Source of the DNA: Sabellastarte sp. h YS-2021
Lineage: Eukaryota; Annelida; Polychaeta; Sabellida; Sabellidae
DNA length: 64,000 nucleotides
Reading direction: 5' to 3'
NCBI GenBank assembly: GCA_964017235.1
Contig: OZ024936.1
Coordinates: 50,767,028-50,831,027, forward strand
In this document: piece by piece, positions 1-12,900 of the stretch
Numbering within the stretch: the first letter of the stretch is position 1
How the letters are laid out: each line of letters begins with the position of its first letter
The notes under the pieces: model-generated
Databases searched by the model: none
The model's input: only the letters and a program-made list of their open reading frames with translations
What the model was told of the DNA's origin: nothing
Program-made: the position numbers and the translations under genes

Positions 1-540
1 TAATAAATGACAATGTAATTGATGAAGTAAGATTTTACAGACGACCATATAATAGACAAAATGAAAAAGTAAAAAATATTAATAATAAGATGGTTATAAA
101 AAAGTACTAGTAATAGATGACTTGCAAAAAGCATTTTACTAATAGTAACAAATGATGATGTTACAAAGTTGTAGTAATAAATGACAGAGTATTAGTACTA
201 AAGTAGTATGTAATAAAGTAATAGATAACTTGTAATAAGAGTTTACTAAGAGTAATAGATTACTATATCAAAGACAAATAACAGTAATAAACGGTATACA
301 ACTGACAAAGTAAGACACAAAGTAATGGTAATAAATGAGAATGTAATATACAAAATAATACTAACAGATAGTCATCTAATAGACAAAGTAACAGTCACTG
401 TGATGGATCACCATGAAATAAACATTTAGTGACAGCAATAGGTTACACATAATAGACAAAATAATGTTATATTAAGAGATTACCACAAAATTAACAAGGT
501 GATATATTGATACATTAATAATAATATGGAGATAAACCCA
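1..540. repeat. Degenerate ATGA/AGTAAT-rich low-complexity repeat
   Basis: AT-rich stretch in which short phrases such as 'aataaatgacaatg', 'agtaatagatgac' and 'gacaaagtaa' recur irregularly. It looks like an old, decayed short-unit tandem repeat. No open reading frame or conserved motif was seen. It lies downstream (in the minus-strand sense) of the last visible EGF exon, so it is probably intronic. The unit length is not fixed enough to state. Confidence 0.45.
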
Positions 541-869
541 GGTTGCAAGCATAAATATTACATCATTTACGTGATGTTTCTTTTAAAAGTGACAAAAAAT
601 GACTCATTTGAAATCATTTGATACAAACATTTGCAAACTGCTGATATGAAAAAAATAACAGAGTAAGTACTAGTTTGTCAAATGTAACTGTACTCCAAAT
701 AATTTATTACTTTAATATTAACCATTAAAAATGTCTAAGATAGGCCAACTGCTTTTCGCTTGCTTGATAATTGAAATTATAATGAAAAAAAATCATGATA
801 ATTAACATTATAATGAAAAAAAATCATGACAATCAAAATTGTAATTGAAAAATTGTAATGAAAACTCAC

Positions 870-998
870 CTGTGTAACCAGGTAAACAGACACAGGTAAA
901 TGTAAAACCAACACCATCCACACAGGTAGCATCATTGTGACAAGGCACTTGATGATCACATATGCTGATATCCTGCTCACAGATCACACCTTCGAAAC
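870..998 (-). CDS. EGF-gene exon 4: EGF 6 (incomplete at window side)
   Basis: 129-nt exon with a TTGCAG acceptor and a GTGAGT donor, phase 1 both sides. It completes EGF 5 (FEGVICEQ) and encodes EGF 6 ([27 protein letters not shown]), whose final Cys should come from an exon left of the window. It is separated from exon 3 by a 14.4-kb intron, yet the phase and the EGF spacing join perfectly, so I place it in the same gene. A tandem neighbour gene is a less likely alternative. Confidence 0.82.
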
Positions 999-3900
999 CT
1001 GCAACCCATATAATTTCTTTATGTATACTCAGCACAACTGAGCTCCTTTACTACAGGGTTCCGAGTACTATTTGACCCATCCAGAATGCAGAAGTACAGC
1101 CAAAGCTCCTGTCTGAGGGTCTTTAGCCTGCCACTGGGGATAGGTTGCAATATCAGTGGGATGCTATTTTTAATGGTCATCCAACCCACTGTATATCTGG
1201 GATTGAACCCAGCTCCTCTGTGCTCCTATGTGAGTATATTACTAATACCCACTAGGCCATAGTGGCAATTTTAAACCTAATAAGATGATTCTCCAGTGAA
1301 AAGCAAATTTTCAATTACAGCCTTTAAAGTAGAACTCTGGTAAGTACGTACGTAAGTAAGAAACACTTATAAAGTGCCGAATTGATGTAAACACCCTCTA
1401 AGGGGCTGATATCCAAAAGGGGATAGTCCAGTTCCAAAGCAAGGTCCGTTACCATATTAGTGTCCGATAGGGGAGACAGGCTATGGTGGAGGATAGGCTA
1501 ATCTGAAAAGATATGTTTTCAACTGTTTTCTGAAACCAGAAATGCTGTCTATGGTTCTAACAGCTTGAGGAAGCTTGTTCCACTCTGTGGGAGCCCCTAC
1601 TATGAAGCTGCGCAGTCCTGAGTGTTTATTTGGTTTAGATGAGGAAATTGATAGGCGATTGCCTCCGTGTGAGATCACTCCGCCTAATTAGAGAGGAAAG
1701 ATATGGAGGTTGGCTGAAATGTATTGCTTTATAAGTAAGGAGATTGTATTTGAACAATATACGGTAATGAATGGGAAGCCAGTGTAGTTTGTGCAGGAAG
1801 GGTGTGACATGACAATATTTATTTAGCTTGCATACCATACGACATAAGGCATTTGGTAAGAAGAACTAATATTAAGTGAAAAGTATTTCATATGTGTACT
1901 TATATTCTATGATGATCTTAGACAGAAACTCCACAGAGAACTAAATACAGACTAAAATGAATGTCTTGATGAACTGTTTGTAAAAATCATGACTACAAAT
2001 AAGATTTACTGTTCGGCATCTTATATTAGTAACAAAATGATACTAATTCTGTCTCTAAAAGTTGAAAAAGAATAATTAAAATTCTCTTCCTGTTGAAAAG
2101 TATTTCCAACTGGTCTCTTATTGTCTTACAAATATATAATATGATTCAAATAATTGGTATGTTTTTGTTATTTTTCTTTTACTTTCAATGTCACTTTGTT
2201 CGTAATATTGTATGATTAAAGTGTCTTATAAGCCCAAATGCGGCTGGGTTTGTGTTTGAAAAATTTACTATTATTGTTAATTACAAACTGGACAATAAAA
2301 TAAACGACATTCTGTTCTATTCTATTAAGTCCTGAGAGGGTCTTTCCCACTCAAAATGAACCTGTTAGGCTGTTAGCTGGAATCCACTACTGAGCAGAAG
2401 TGTCTTGTCTGAGATTCAACTTACTTAAGCTTAATACTGTTCTTTTACTTAACCAGGAGGCTCAAATAACGAGGGTTATATTGCGACTGGAAGCAGTAGG
2501 GATTTTTGTTGCCATTACTCCTATCTTCAATAAGTTTACTTAACTGTATAAAAACAGTCAGAATTCTAAATAAATTTCTTCTAAAATCAAGAAAAAAACT
2601 AGAGGAATGCTTTTGCTAACAAAAGCGAAGCATCCCTGAAAGTTTAAAATGCTTTGTGGTTTTAATAAGCATGCTGTAAAGCTAAGAATGCACAAAGCTG
2701 CGCCGTATGCTTTCCCAATACCTCTTAATACATTCTGAAGCTATAAAAGCAACGATAAAGGAGATATAAGGCAAAAACTCCAAAGCAGCTATTTATGACC
2801 CCAGCTTGGCCCATAAGAGGGGGTCGGGGGGTAAAACTGACCGGCTATTTAGACTCTCCACATATGCTTTCCCAATACCTCTTAATACATTCTGAAGGTA
2901 TAAAAGCAACAATAAAGGATATATAAGGCAAAACTCCAAAGCAACTATTTTATGACCCCAGTTTGACCCCTAAGGGGGGGTCGGGGGATAAAACTGACTG
3001 GCTATTTAGATTCTTCACATATGCTTTCCTAATACCTCTTAATACATTCTGATGCTATAAAAGCAATGATAAAGGAGATATAAGGCAAAAACTCCAAAGC
3101 AGCTATTTATGACCCCAGTTTGGCCCATAAGGGGGGGTCGGGAGGTAAAACTAACCGGCTATTTAGACTCTCCACATATGCTTTCCCAATACCTCTTAAT
3201 ACATTCTGAAGCTATAAAAGCAACAAAAATGGAAATATAAGGCAAAAACTCAAAATCAGCTATTTTCTGACCCCAGTTTGACCCATAAGGGGGGCCGGGG
3301 GGTAAAACTGACCGGCTATTTAGACTCTCCACATATGGTTTCCTACTACCTCCTAGTACATTTTATGGCTCTAAATGCAATACTTACGACGATAATAGGG
3401 GGGTTGACCTAGATTTAAGGCTTTCAGATTGGAAGGTGTCAGAAAATCACTCATAAATGAGACATTTTTCAAGGGATTGCTCCCAAAATCTAATCAGCTC
3501 GCGTTTTCGATAATATGAACACAGGTATGTCAAATTATAAGGATGTGTAGCAAGTAGTTTTTCCTGAACTGCGATGACGGGGGTGGGGGGGGTACTTCAA
3601 AAAAATTGTTTTTGATCATGTGACCTTCATAAAGGTCAAAGGTCAAATTTAAGCATGCAGAAAAATTTTCCCACGTCTAAGGTATATAACTGCCAAATAT
3701 GGTTTGAAACCTTCTAATAATAAGGGAGATATTCAAGGGTGACCATAATGCGGCAGCGGCGGCGAGGAAACTGAGGCAAAAACAAATAAGCGCCCTTTCA
3801 GGGACGCTTAATTACTGACTGGAGTAGTTAACTATTCTCACAGACTATAGTATCTTTCTGGAGTTATGAATCTGTATTGTCCTTTACTTGAGAAAACTGT

Positions 3901-6900
3901 TATTCTAACATCACCTGGCTGTTACTATGCATTTTGCCAACCTTTGATTATTTTTTCACTGAACTGGAGCAACAACAACAGTTACTATGAATCCACTGAA
4001 AAAATGTAAAATGTATAAACTACTAGCTACTCAAGCTCTATTTAAAAGCCTTGGTATACAGTCCCTTTAAAAAGAATTCTGAGATCCCTTTTAACTACAA
4101 GCCAATATTTGGTCCCTAATGAGCTTTGTGCATTTACACTTAGTCCGTTAACAGGAAGTAATTTCCTGGGGTTGTGTTCACAAGGATATCAATTAACCTG
4201 AGCCAAATAATTAATTTAGAGTTAACACAAAAAAACAAATGGCTCAGCTAATCTTTGGGGCTGAAATCAGTTTTCACAAAATTTTTTTTTTTTCTGAATC
4301 AATACAGAATATTCAACCATATTTAATCAAATATTAATTTTGATGGGTGGGCCAAATTTAATCCAAAATGTTGAGCTAAAAATCAGTTCTACTTCTCTTT
4401 GAATATTAAACCTTAGTTACTCCGAATATGGATGTTTTATATCACTTTAACTCCACAATTTCACAAGGCTATGGTAAATAAACCAGTGTCAATATTTATA
4501 ACATTTTTTACTGTCAGAACTACTCTTTTTCTCAGAATTTACAAAGAAAATAATTACTTCCTAGAAAAAAAAATCTAAAATTAGAAAAAAAATCACAATA
4601 TTCCCCTCATTAATCTATAATTCATTATTTATTTACTATTAAAATATAACCAGGAAATTCGAAATATTTTCAAAACTAGTTGTATTTTTAAATACACATC
4701 TTATTGTCACCAAAATGATATTTATAGTAAGTAATTTATTTCCATTTAAGTGTACTTACACACAATAATTATAGCCACAGTTACAATAAAAAATAATCCA
4801 TTATATGCCAGATACATAGTTCGCAAGGTCCCCTCAGTGTATTTATTAAACCATAATTCATACTATGCATGTAAACTTTTGTTTTTTTTCTAAAATATAA
4901 ACTGTATATGAACTTTCTGGATTTAAAAATAAAATTCAACCCAAGAACTTTTAATTACAACAGATTTTATGAGCCTAATAAACAACAACATCTGTGAACT
5001 AAAAATATTTTCCACAAATAAAAACTGCACCAAAGAATTTTTAAAAGATATTAGAAATCCATGTCTATGACAAAAACCTGCCACAGTTACAAAACAATTG
5101 TTAATAAAATGGAAATAAAAAGTATCTGTTTTCTATTTTACACACAGGCTTCAATGATATATGACATTAAGTGCCATTTTGAGGATCTATAGTAAATTTA
5201 TCATTTAGATGAAACCTAAAAGAATCAATGAAAAAGAAGTATCTGTATAAACATATTACATAGCAGTGAAAAACAACCTTGTAATAGACAGATACCTCAA
5301 AGAAAAGTATAACAGACTGTATCTTATTGAAATTATCCTAAAACACAAACAACTAATCTATATGTCTGCTTGAATAAAAACCAAATGCCATTATACTGTA
5401 TATATTTAATATTATAAAAGAAACAAAAGTATTTTTCATATAGTCATAAGAGACAAATGTGGAGAACTAATTATTTAAAGGAACTTTTTAAACCCATATA
5501 AAGTTGAAAAAGATTTTAAGTAAACATTAGAAAAAACATGATAGATAAATCTATAGCAATAATGTTCACGAAGATAAGTTTTGATAAATCAAAGGAAAAA
5601 ACCTAACAATATGAAAACCTTATAGAAAATAATAACTTTGCTCTAGAGGTTTTTGTTAAACAATGCACTTAAATAAACAGTTTTTTCAGAAATTGTAATA
5701 ACAGATTAAACTGACACAAGTTTTACTCAAAGACACAACAGGTAAAGTATAAGCTTGCTAAATTATGTATCAAAAGTTAAGGCTGGTTTGAAAAAAATAG
5801 TACGTCAATCTATAAAGGCATTAATGACTCAAGGTTAAAGAGATCCCCTAGGTCTGCAAACTATAAACGTAAAGTACATCTGAAAGATATGTCTGTCACA
5901 AAAACAAATGGAGAACTGTCTATTAAGATTGATATATATCAATAAAATATTGCTTTAAATTATAATTACTATTTTTATAATAGTGTTCACACAACTAATG
6001 TTATCTACTAATTTGATTAAAATTTGTTTAATTTGATAAATAGAGTATTAGCTTTTCAGAAAGTAAGTTTTCCACATTGGCTGAAGACAAAACTAACTTG
6101 CTAATAAATCTCACAAAAGTCAATGATATGTTTCCTAAGTTTGTCATAAATCTTCAAGACAGTTTAGAACTTTGAACCCTTTTTCTAGTGCAAATAAAAT
6201 CATTTCATAATGTGATAAATAGATATTGAAAGAAATTCAACAAATTACATCACAATGTTGAACCATAATTTTGCTGTAATCTATTCAATACAGACTTCTG
6301 ACGTCATTTAACTCAATATTAAAACATAAACAATGTATGAATAATTATAGTTCTTCATGAGTTCAAATCAATGAATATATCAATGGCATAATCATAGTAA
6401 TAACATCAATCTGAATTTACACTAAAAGCAGCCACTGACAAAATATGAAGCTTAATTTGTTTTGGCCAGAAAACCTAATGAAATCAAGCATTTGTGGTTG
6501 CTCATCACTGATGCATGCAATTAACCTATATTACACGAGCCATGATTCAAATTATTAAGGATGGACATTCCAAATTTGCATGTTAAAAGTTCATAAACCT
6601 CTATTCAGCAAGCTTGATGATTTTTTAATGTCTATAATATTCATAGGCATAAATTTTTCATTGTTATGAATTTATTAAGTTATTTTAGTGTTATGTAATG
6701 CAACCATATTAAATGATTAAACCACAGACATTTCCAGCAACTGCTTTGGAACAATTTATAGTGTTATTTTGTCATTTTTTACCACAATAAAACGATAAGT
6801 GGCAAATGGCTATTCTGTCTACAACACTACACGATGGACATCAGCAGTGCAGTTGACTAAAAACTAGAAATAGGCCGCCCTGTTGATAGTAGATGCGAAT

Positions 6901-9900
6901 AGAAACAGGATAGCATAGAAGAACACACATTATCATGTGTAATGTCCACCCATGAACCTTTTGCCCAAATTGTACAGTAGTCTTACAAGACCCTGTTTCA
7001 TTTGTAAAATATATCAATGATGCTTAAATATTTGATAGTGTAGATGTAATTTATTTCCGCTTCATGCCTTTTTGCATTGGTTGGGTTGAAAATTTTGACG
7101 AAATCACTCTATCTTGCACGGTTAAGAAGATAGAAGCCAATTCCTGTTTTTCTATTTTTGGCAAAAATTTGAAAATTCAAAATGGCCGCCATTATTGGGA
7201 AAAGGAAATTTTTTTGAAAATTGCCAAGAGTACATTTCTTAGATACCCTATGGGTCGAAAATTTCAACAAAATAACTCTATTTTGCACGGTTAAGGCCAG
7301 TTTGTGTTTTTCCATGTTGGGCAAAAATTCGAAAATTCAAAAGGGCTGCCATTTTTGGGGAGGGGAAAATTTTTTGAAAATTGCAAATATTACATTCCTT
7401 AGATACCCTGTGGGTCGAAAATTTCGACGAAATCGCTCTATCTGGCACGGTTAAGGAGATAGAAGCAAATTTGTGTTTTGCCATTTTTTGCAAAAATTCG
7501 AAAATTCAAAATGGCCGCCATTTTTGGGGAGGGGAAAATTTTTGGAAAATTGCAAAGATTGCATTCCTTAGATACCCTGTGGGTCGAAAATTTCGACGAA
7601 ATCGCTCTATCTCGCACGGTTAAGGAGATAGAAGCAAATTTGTGTTTTGCCATTTTTGGCAAAAATTCGAAAATTCAAAATGGCCGCCATTTTTGGGGAG
7701 GGGAAAATTTTTGGAAAATTGCAAAGATTGCATTCCTTAGATACCCTGTGGGTCGAAAATTTCGACGAAATCGCTCTATCTCGCACGGTTAAGGAGATAG
7801 AAGCAAATTTGTGTTTTGCCATTTTGGGCAAAAATTCGAAAATTCAAAATGGTCGCCATTTTTGGGGAGGGGAAAATTTTTTGAAAATTGCAAAGATTGC
7901 ATTCCTTAGATACCCTGTGGGTCGAAAATTTCGACGAAATCGCTCTATCTCGCACGGTTAAGGAGATAGAAGCAAATTTGTGTTTTGCCATTTTTGGCAA
8001 AAATTCGAAAATTCAAAATGGCCGCCATTTTTGGGGAGGGGAAATTTTTTTGAAAATTGCAAATATTACATTCCTTAGATACCCTGTGGGTCGAAAATTT
8101 CGACGAAATCGCTCTATCTCGCACGGTTAAGGAGATAGAAGCAAATTTGTGTTTTGCCATTTTTGGCAAAAATTCGAAAATTCAAAATGGCCGCCATTTT
8201 TGGGGAGGGGAAAATTTTTGGAAAATTGCAAATATTACATTCCTTAGATACCCTGTGGGTCGAAAATTTCGACGAAATCGCTCTATCTCGCACGGTTAAG
8301 GAGATAGAAGCAAATTTGTGTTTTGCCATTTTTGGCAAAAATTCGAAAATTCAAAATGGCCGCCATTTTTGGGGAGGGGAAAATTTTTTTGAAAATTGCA
8401 AATATTACATTCCTTAGATACCCTGTGGGTCGAAAATTTCGACGAAATCGCTCTATCTCGCACGGTTAAGGAGATAGAAGCAAATTTGTGTTTTGCCATT
8501 TTTGGCAAAAATTCGAAAATTCAAAATGGCCGCCATTTTTGGGGAGGGGAAAATTTTTGGAAAATTGCAAAGATTGCATTCCTTAGATACCCTGTGGGTC
8601 GAAAATTTCGACGAAATCGCTCTATCTCGCACGGTTAAGGAGATAGAAGCAAATTTGTGTTTTGCCATTTTTGGCAAAAATTCGAAAATTCAAAATGGCC
8701 GCCATTTTTGGGGAGGGGAAAATTTTTGGAAAATTGCAAATATTACATTCCTTAGATACCCTGTGGGTCGAAAATTTCGACGAAATCGCTCTATCTCGCA
8801 CGGTTAAGGAGATAGAAGCAAATTTGTGTTTTGCCATTTTTGGCAAAAATTCGAAAATTCAAAATGGCCGCCATTTTTGGGGAGGGGAAATTTTTTTGAA
8901 AATTGCAAATATTACATTCCTTAGATACCCTGTGGGTCGAAAATTTCGACGAAATCGCTCTATCTCGCACGGTTAAGGAGATAGAAGCAAATTTGTGTTT
9001 TGCCATTTTTGGCAAAAATTCGAAAATTCAAAATGGCCGCCATTTTTGGGGAGGGGAAAATTTTTTGAAAATTGCAAAGAGTACACTCCTCAGATACCCT
9101 GCGGGTCGAAAATTTTGCCGAAATCGCTCTATCTCGCACGGTTAAGGAGATAGAAGCAAATTACTCAAAAGTAGTACTGAAAATACACAATGAAGTACCT
9201 AAATGGCTATTACTCATGTACTGACAAAGCTATCAGTCCCAAATGCAATACCAAGCGAGCTATGGACATAACAATCTTGTATTCAAAATTGTAGTAAAAT
9301 ATCTTTAATTATTTTGGCTTAAATGCACGGAAACCAATGGGTACTGAAAATAGCTGTACTTAAGTATTACTCAGTAAGCAAAAGAGGTACAACAGCCAAA
9401 AGCAATCCCAAGCAAGCTACTGACCCAATAAGCCTGCATACCAAATTTGGTGACAATAGCTCTAATACTTTTCCTTTAAATGAGCGGAAACCATGCGTGA
9501 CGCCGGACATCGGACGCCGGACGCCGGACATCGGACATCGGACATCGGACATCGGACGGCGAAAAAAGCAAAAATAATATATCCACCCCCCAGGGGGGTG
9601 GACATAATAAGGCTTGAAATGATTATTCCAAATCTATCAATATGAAAAACCAAAATCAAGTTTGACATAGACACTAAAATAATATTTCAAGACTATCACA
9701 AATTTAATGTTAACTGATTTGGATTTTATATCACTTTAAATACACAATGAATGTTGTATCAAATGGCCACTTGAGTGGATGGAAAAATTGACCCAATGGT
9801 AACACTTGCTTATTATCACAGAGGACCTGGCAAATACATAGTTGCTCGGATAACCACTTAAAATGGCATTCCTCTGTCATTGGATCCTATCATCAGTAGC

Positions 9901-12900
9901 AGGCTAAAAAACCTCAGAGACAGTCCTAAATGGTCATCCTTGAGCCTCTATGTTTCAGTTAGGGAAGTGTCAGTAATTTAAGAGCTTGGGCTGTACTTGT
10001 GCAGTCAAGATGGGTCAAATAGTGCTTTGAGTCCTATAGTACAAGGAGAAATTTGCATCAAGTATAAATATACTATACTGTGTTAACTTTTCCATTTAAC
10101 TGACTTAAGATGGGGACTAGACTTAGATCTATAACCTCAGAGTAGGCTACACCATCATATCCTCTCCCATTGTTTTAAAGGCATCAGTAGATAAGTCAGT
10201 GGCACTTAAAGGTGTCAGCAGATAAGTGGGTGGCATTTAAAGGTGTCAGTAGATAAATGGGTGGTATTTAAAGTTGTCAGCAGATAAGTGGGTGGTATTT
10301 AGTTCGGTCAGATAAGTGGGTGGCATTTAAAGGCATCCGTAGATAAGTGGGTGGCATTTAAAGGTGTCAACAGATAAGTGTGAGGCATTTAGTTCGGTCA
10401 GATAAGTGGGTGGCATTTAAAGGAGTCAGTAGATAAATGTGTGGCATTTAAAAGTGTCAGCAGATAAGTGGGTGGCATTTAGTGGGGTCAGCAGATAAGT
10501 GGGTGGCATTTGAAGGTGTCAGCAGATAAGTGTGTGGCATTTAAAGATGTCAGTAGATAAGTGGGTGGCATTTAGTGGGGTCAGATAAGTGGGTGGCATT
10601 TAAAAGTGTCAGCAGATAAGTGGGTGGTATTTAAAGGTGTCAGCAGATAAGTGGGTGGCATTTGGTGGGGTCAGATAAGTGGGTGGCATTTAAAGGAGTC
10701 AGTAGATAAGTGGGTGGCATTTAGTGGGGTCAGATAAGTGGGCGACATTTAAAGGAGTCAGTAGATAAGTGTGTGGCATTTAAAGGCATCCTTAGATAAG
10801 TGGGTGGCATTTAAAGGTGTCAGCAGATAAGTGGGTGGCATTCAATGCTGTCAGTAGATAAGTGGTTGGCATTTAAAGGTGTCAGCATATATGTGGGTGG
10901 CACTAAAAGGTGTCAGCAGATAAGTGGGTGGCATTTAAAGGCATTAGCAGATAAGTGGGTGGCACTAAAATGTGTCAACAGATAAGTGGGTGGCATTTAA
11001 AGGCTTCAGTAGATAAGTGGGTGGCATTTAAAGGCATCAGCAGATAAGTGGTTGGCATTTTAGCGCATCACTAGATAAGTGGGTGGCATTTAAAGGCATC
11101 AGTAGATAAGTGGGTTACAAGTGTGGCATTCAAACACTTGGTTCTCACCTCTATGGTCTTGGGGTCTGAATCTAGTTCACTGCAGCATTTGGCATGCACT
11201 GAGGGTCTCTAGAAATATGAGGTAAGCTGTTGAAAGGGTATATAAAACACCAACTGAAAACTGACTTATGACTTATGTTTGGCCTCCAGACTGTTTTGAC
11301 TCTCTTTCCCTAATGCCCGGTTCACCACTTGATGGTTTATGCTCTAGCAGCCATTGCTTGTTGCCTCTGCTAGGAGGCTATGTTTTGGGGGTGTGTTTTA
11401 TTAATATATTTTATCTGTCAATGCTCATGATCACACCAAAAGAAATGAACAGATCTATATGAAGTTTTCTCTGAGGGTAGGGCCTGGCCAAAGGAAGAGG
11501 TGATTACATTTTGTGAAAGATTTAGATCATATTCTGGATATAAAACAATCCAGACTTTTTAGAAATGCCTCCAGGGGAGATCACCATTCTATGAGTGCTT
11601 TGTAGTTTGAGATGTCAAAGACTATTTGATTACTCATTACAGAGCAGAGGAATGGATGTTTCAGAGCAATGCATTAAGAGAGTTCCATTTTCAATTTAAA
11701 CATTGACACCTTAACACTTATTCACATACAAACTTATATAAAATAGCTAACCTTGGCAGGCAGGAACCCCAGCCAGTAGGTATAACTAAATTAGCAAAAC
11801 CTTAAGATTCGGGAAAACCTAAGGAATAACTCCAAATGTAACAAGTATACACATCCTAGTACTAGACAGCTGTCAAACATAAGGACTTTCATAAAGCTGA
11901 AAAGAGGAAAAGTTTATAGATATTAATCATTTTACTCATTCTGGGGATGAAGATTGCACATGGATTTTGCCTGCAGAGCACGAACTAACTTTATAAGACC
12001 CAAAAAAATTAAAAGCACTGATTGTAACTAGATACTCCTTGAAACTCATAGGCTCTAGACCCCTCCATGGTTCAACCTACCCTGAAAATTTGGTGAAAAT
12101 CCATGTGTGGGTTTAGACTGTGCAAACCCACGAACTTTATGCCGGACAACTATGATGCTCAGACTGCACAGGCAATGACAAAAACCCCAGACCATAAAGT
12201 AATAGGGAATGGTACAAAAATATTCAAGTACAAAAATTACTGCTTGTACATTTATTTATTTGGGGTTTAATGTTGCTTTCAACACTGTACAGGTCATATC
12301 ACAATGGGTAGTTTTTTTGGGTGGAGGAAACCAGTACATACAGTTGGTCAAGATTGTAAACTGCCAACCATTGTTAAGCAAATACCAACTTTCCCACATA
12401 AGGTCTGGTGTATTAAACACCAACCTCAGAGGTGGGAGGTGTGTTACCACTGCGCCACCATGGCCCCTTACTATACTTGTGACAGCCCTATAACTAATAT
12501 AAATACATACAATATTACCTGAGGTTTAAAAGTTATGAATGAGTAGAACCAGTTGTAAAGTAAAATTCATACTTTCTTTCAAGATACCTTTAATTCTTCA
12601 AGTTTTATATTAAAATGCAAACTTTTTATTAAATAACACTTCTTGGATAACTCCTTACTTTAGTTTTCAAGTTGAAGTTGCAATTGAAGAAACAAGTTAT
12701 GCTAACCTCTTACCTCTTTTGTATGTCAACTTTTACATTTTGTGATGAATTTTCTGATTAATATGAATATTGAATAGTGGAAGAAAATATACTTTAAAAA
12801 AATAGAAATAGGACGCCCTGTTAACAGTAGCTCCAACATATGAAAAGAAAAAGGATAGCATAGAAGAACACACATTATCATGTGTAATGTCCACCCCATG

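Noticed and set aside
7064-9145. Overlapping 74-104 aa frames on both strands of the 169-bp satellite
   Set aside because: They arise from repetition of one AT-rich unit without stops. The unit is not a multiple of three, so the frame shifts at each unit, and no family motif is present.
10185-11115. CRISPR-like array
   Set aside because: The repeats are contiguous, without unique spacers, and the genome is eukaryotic.
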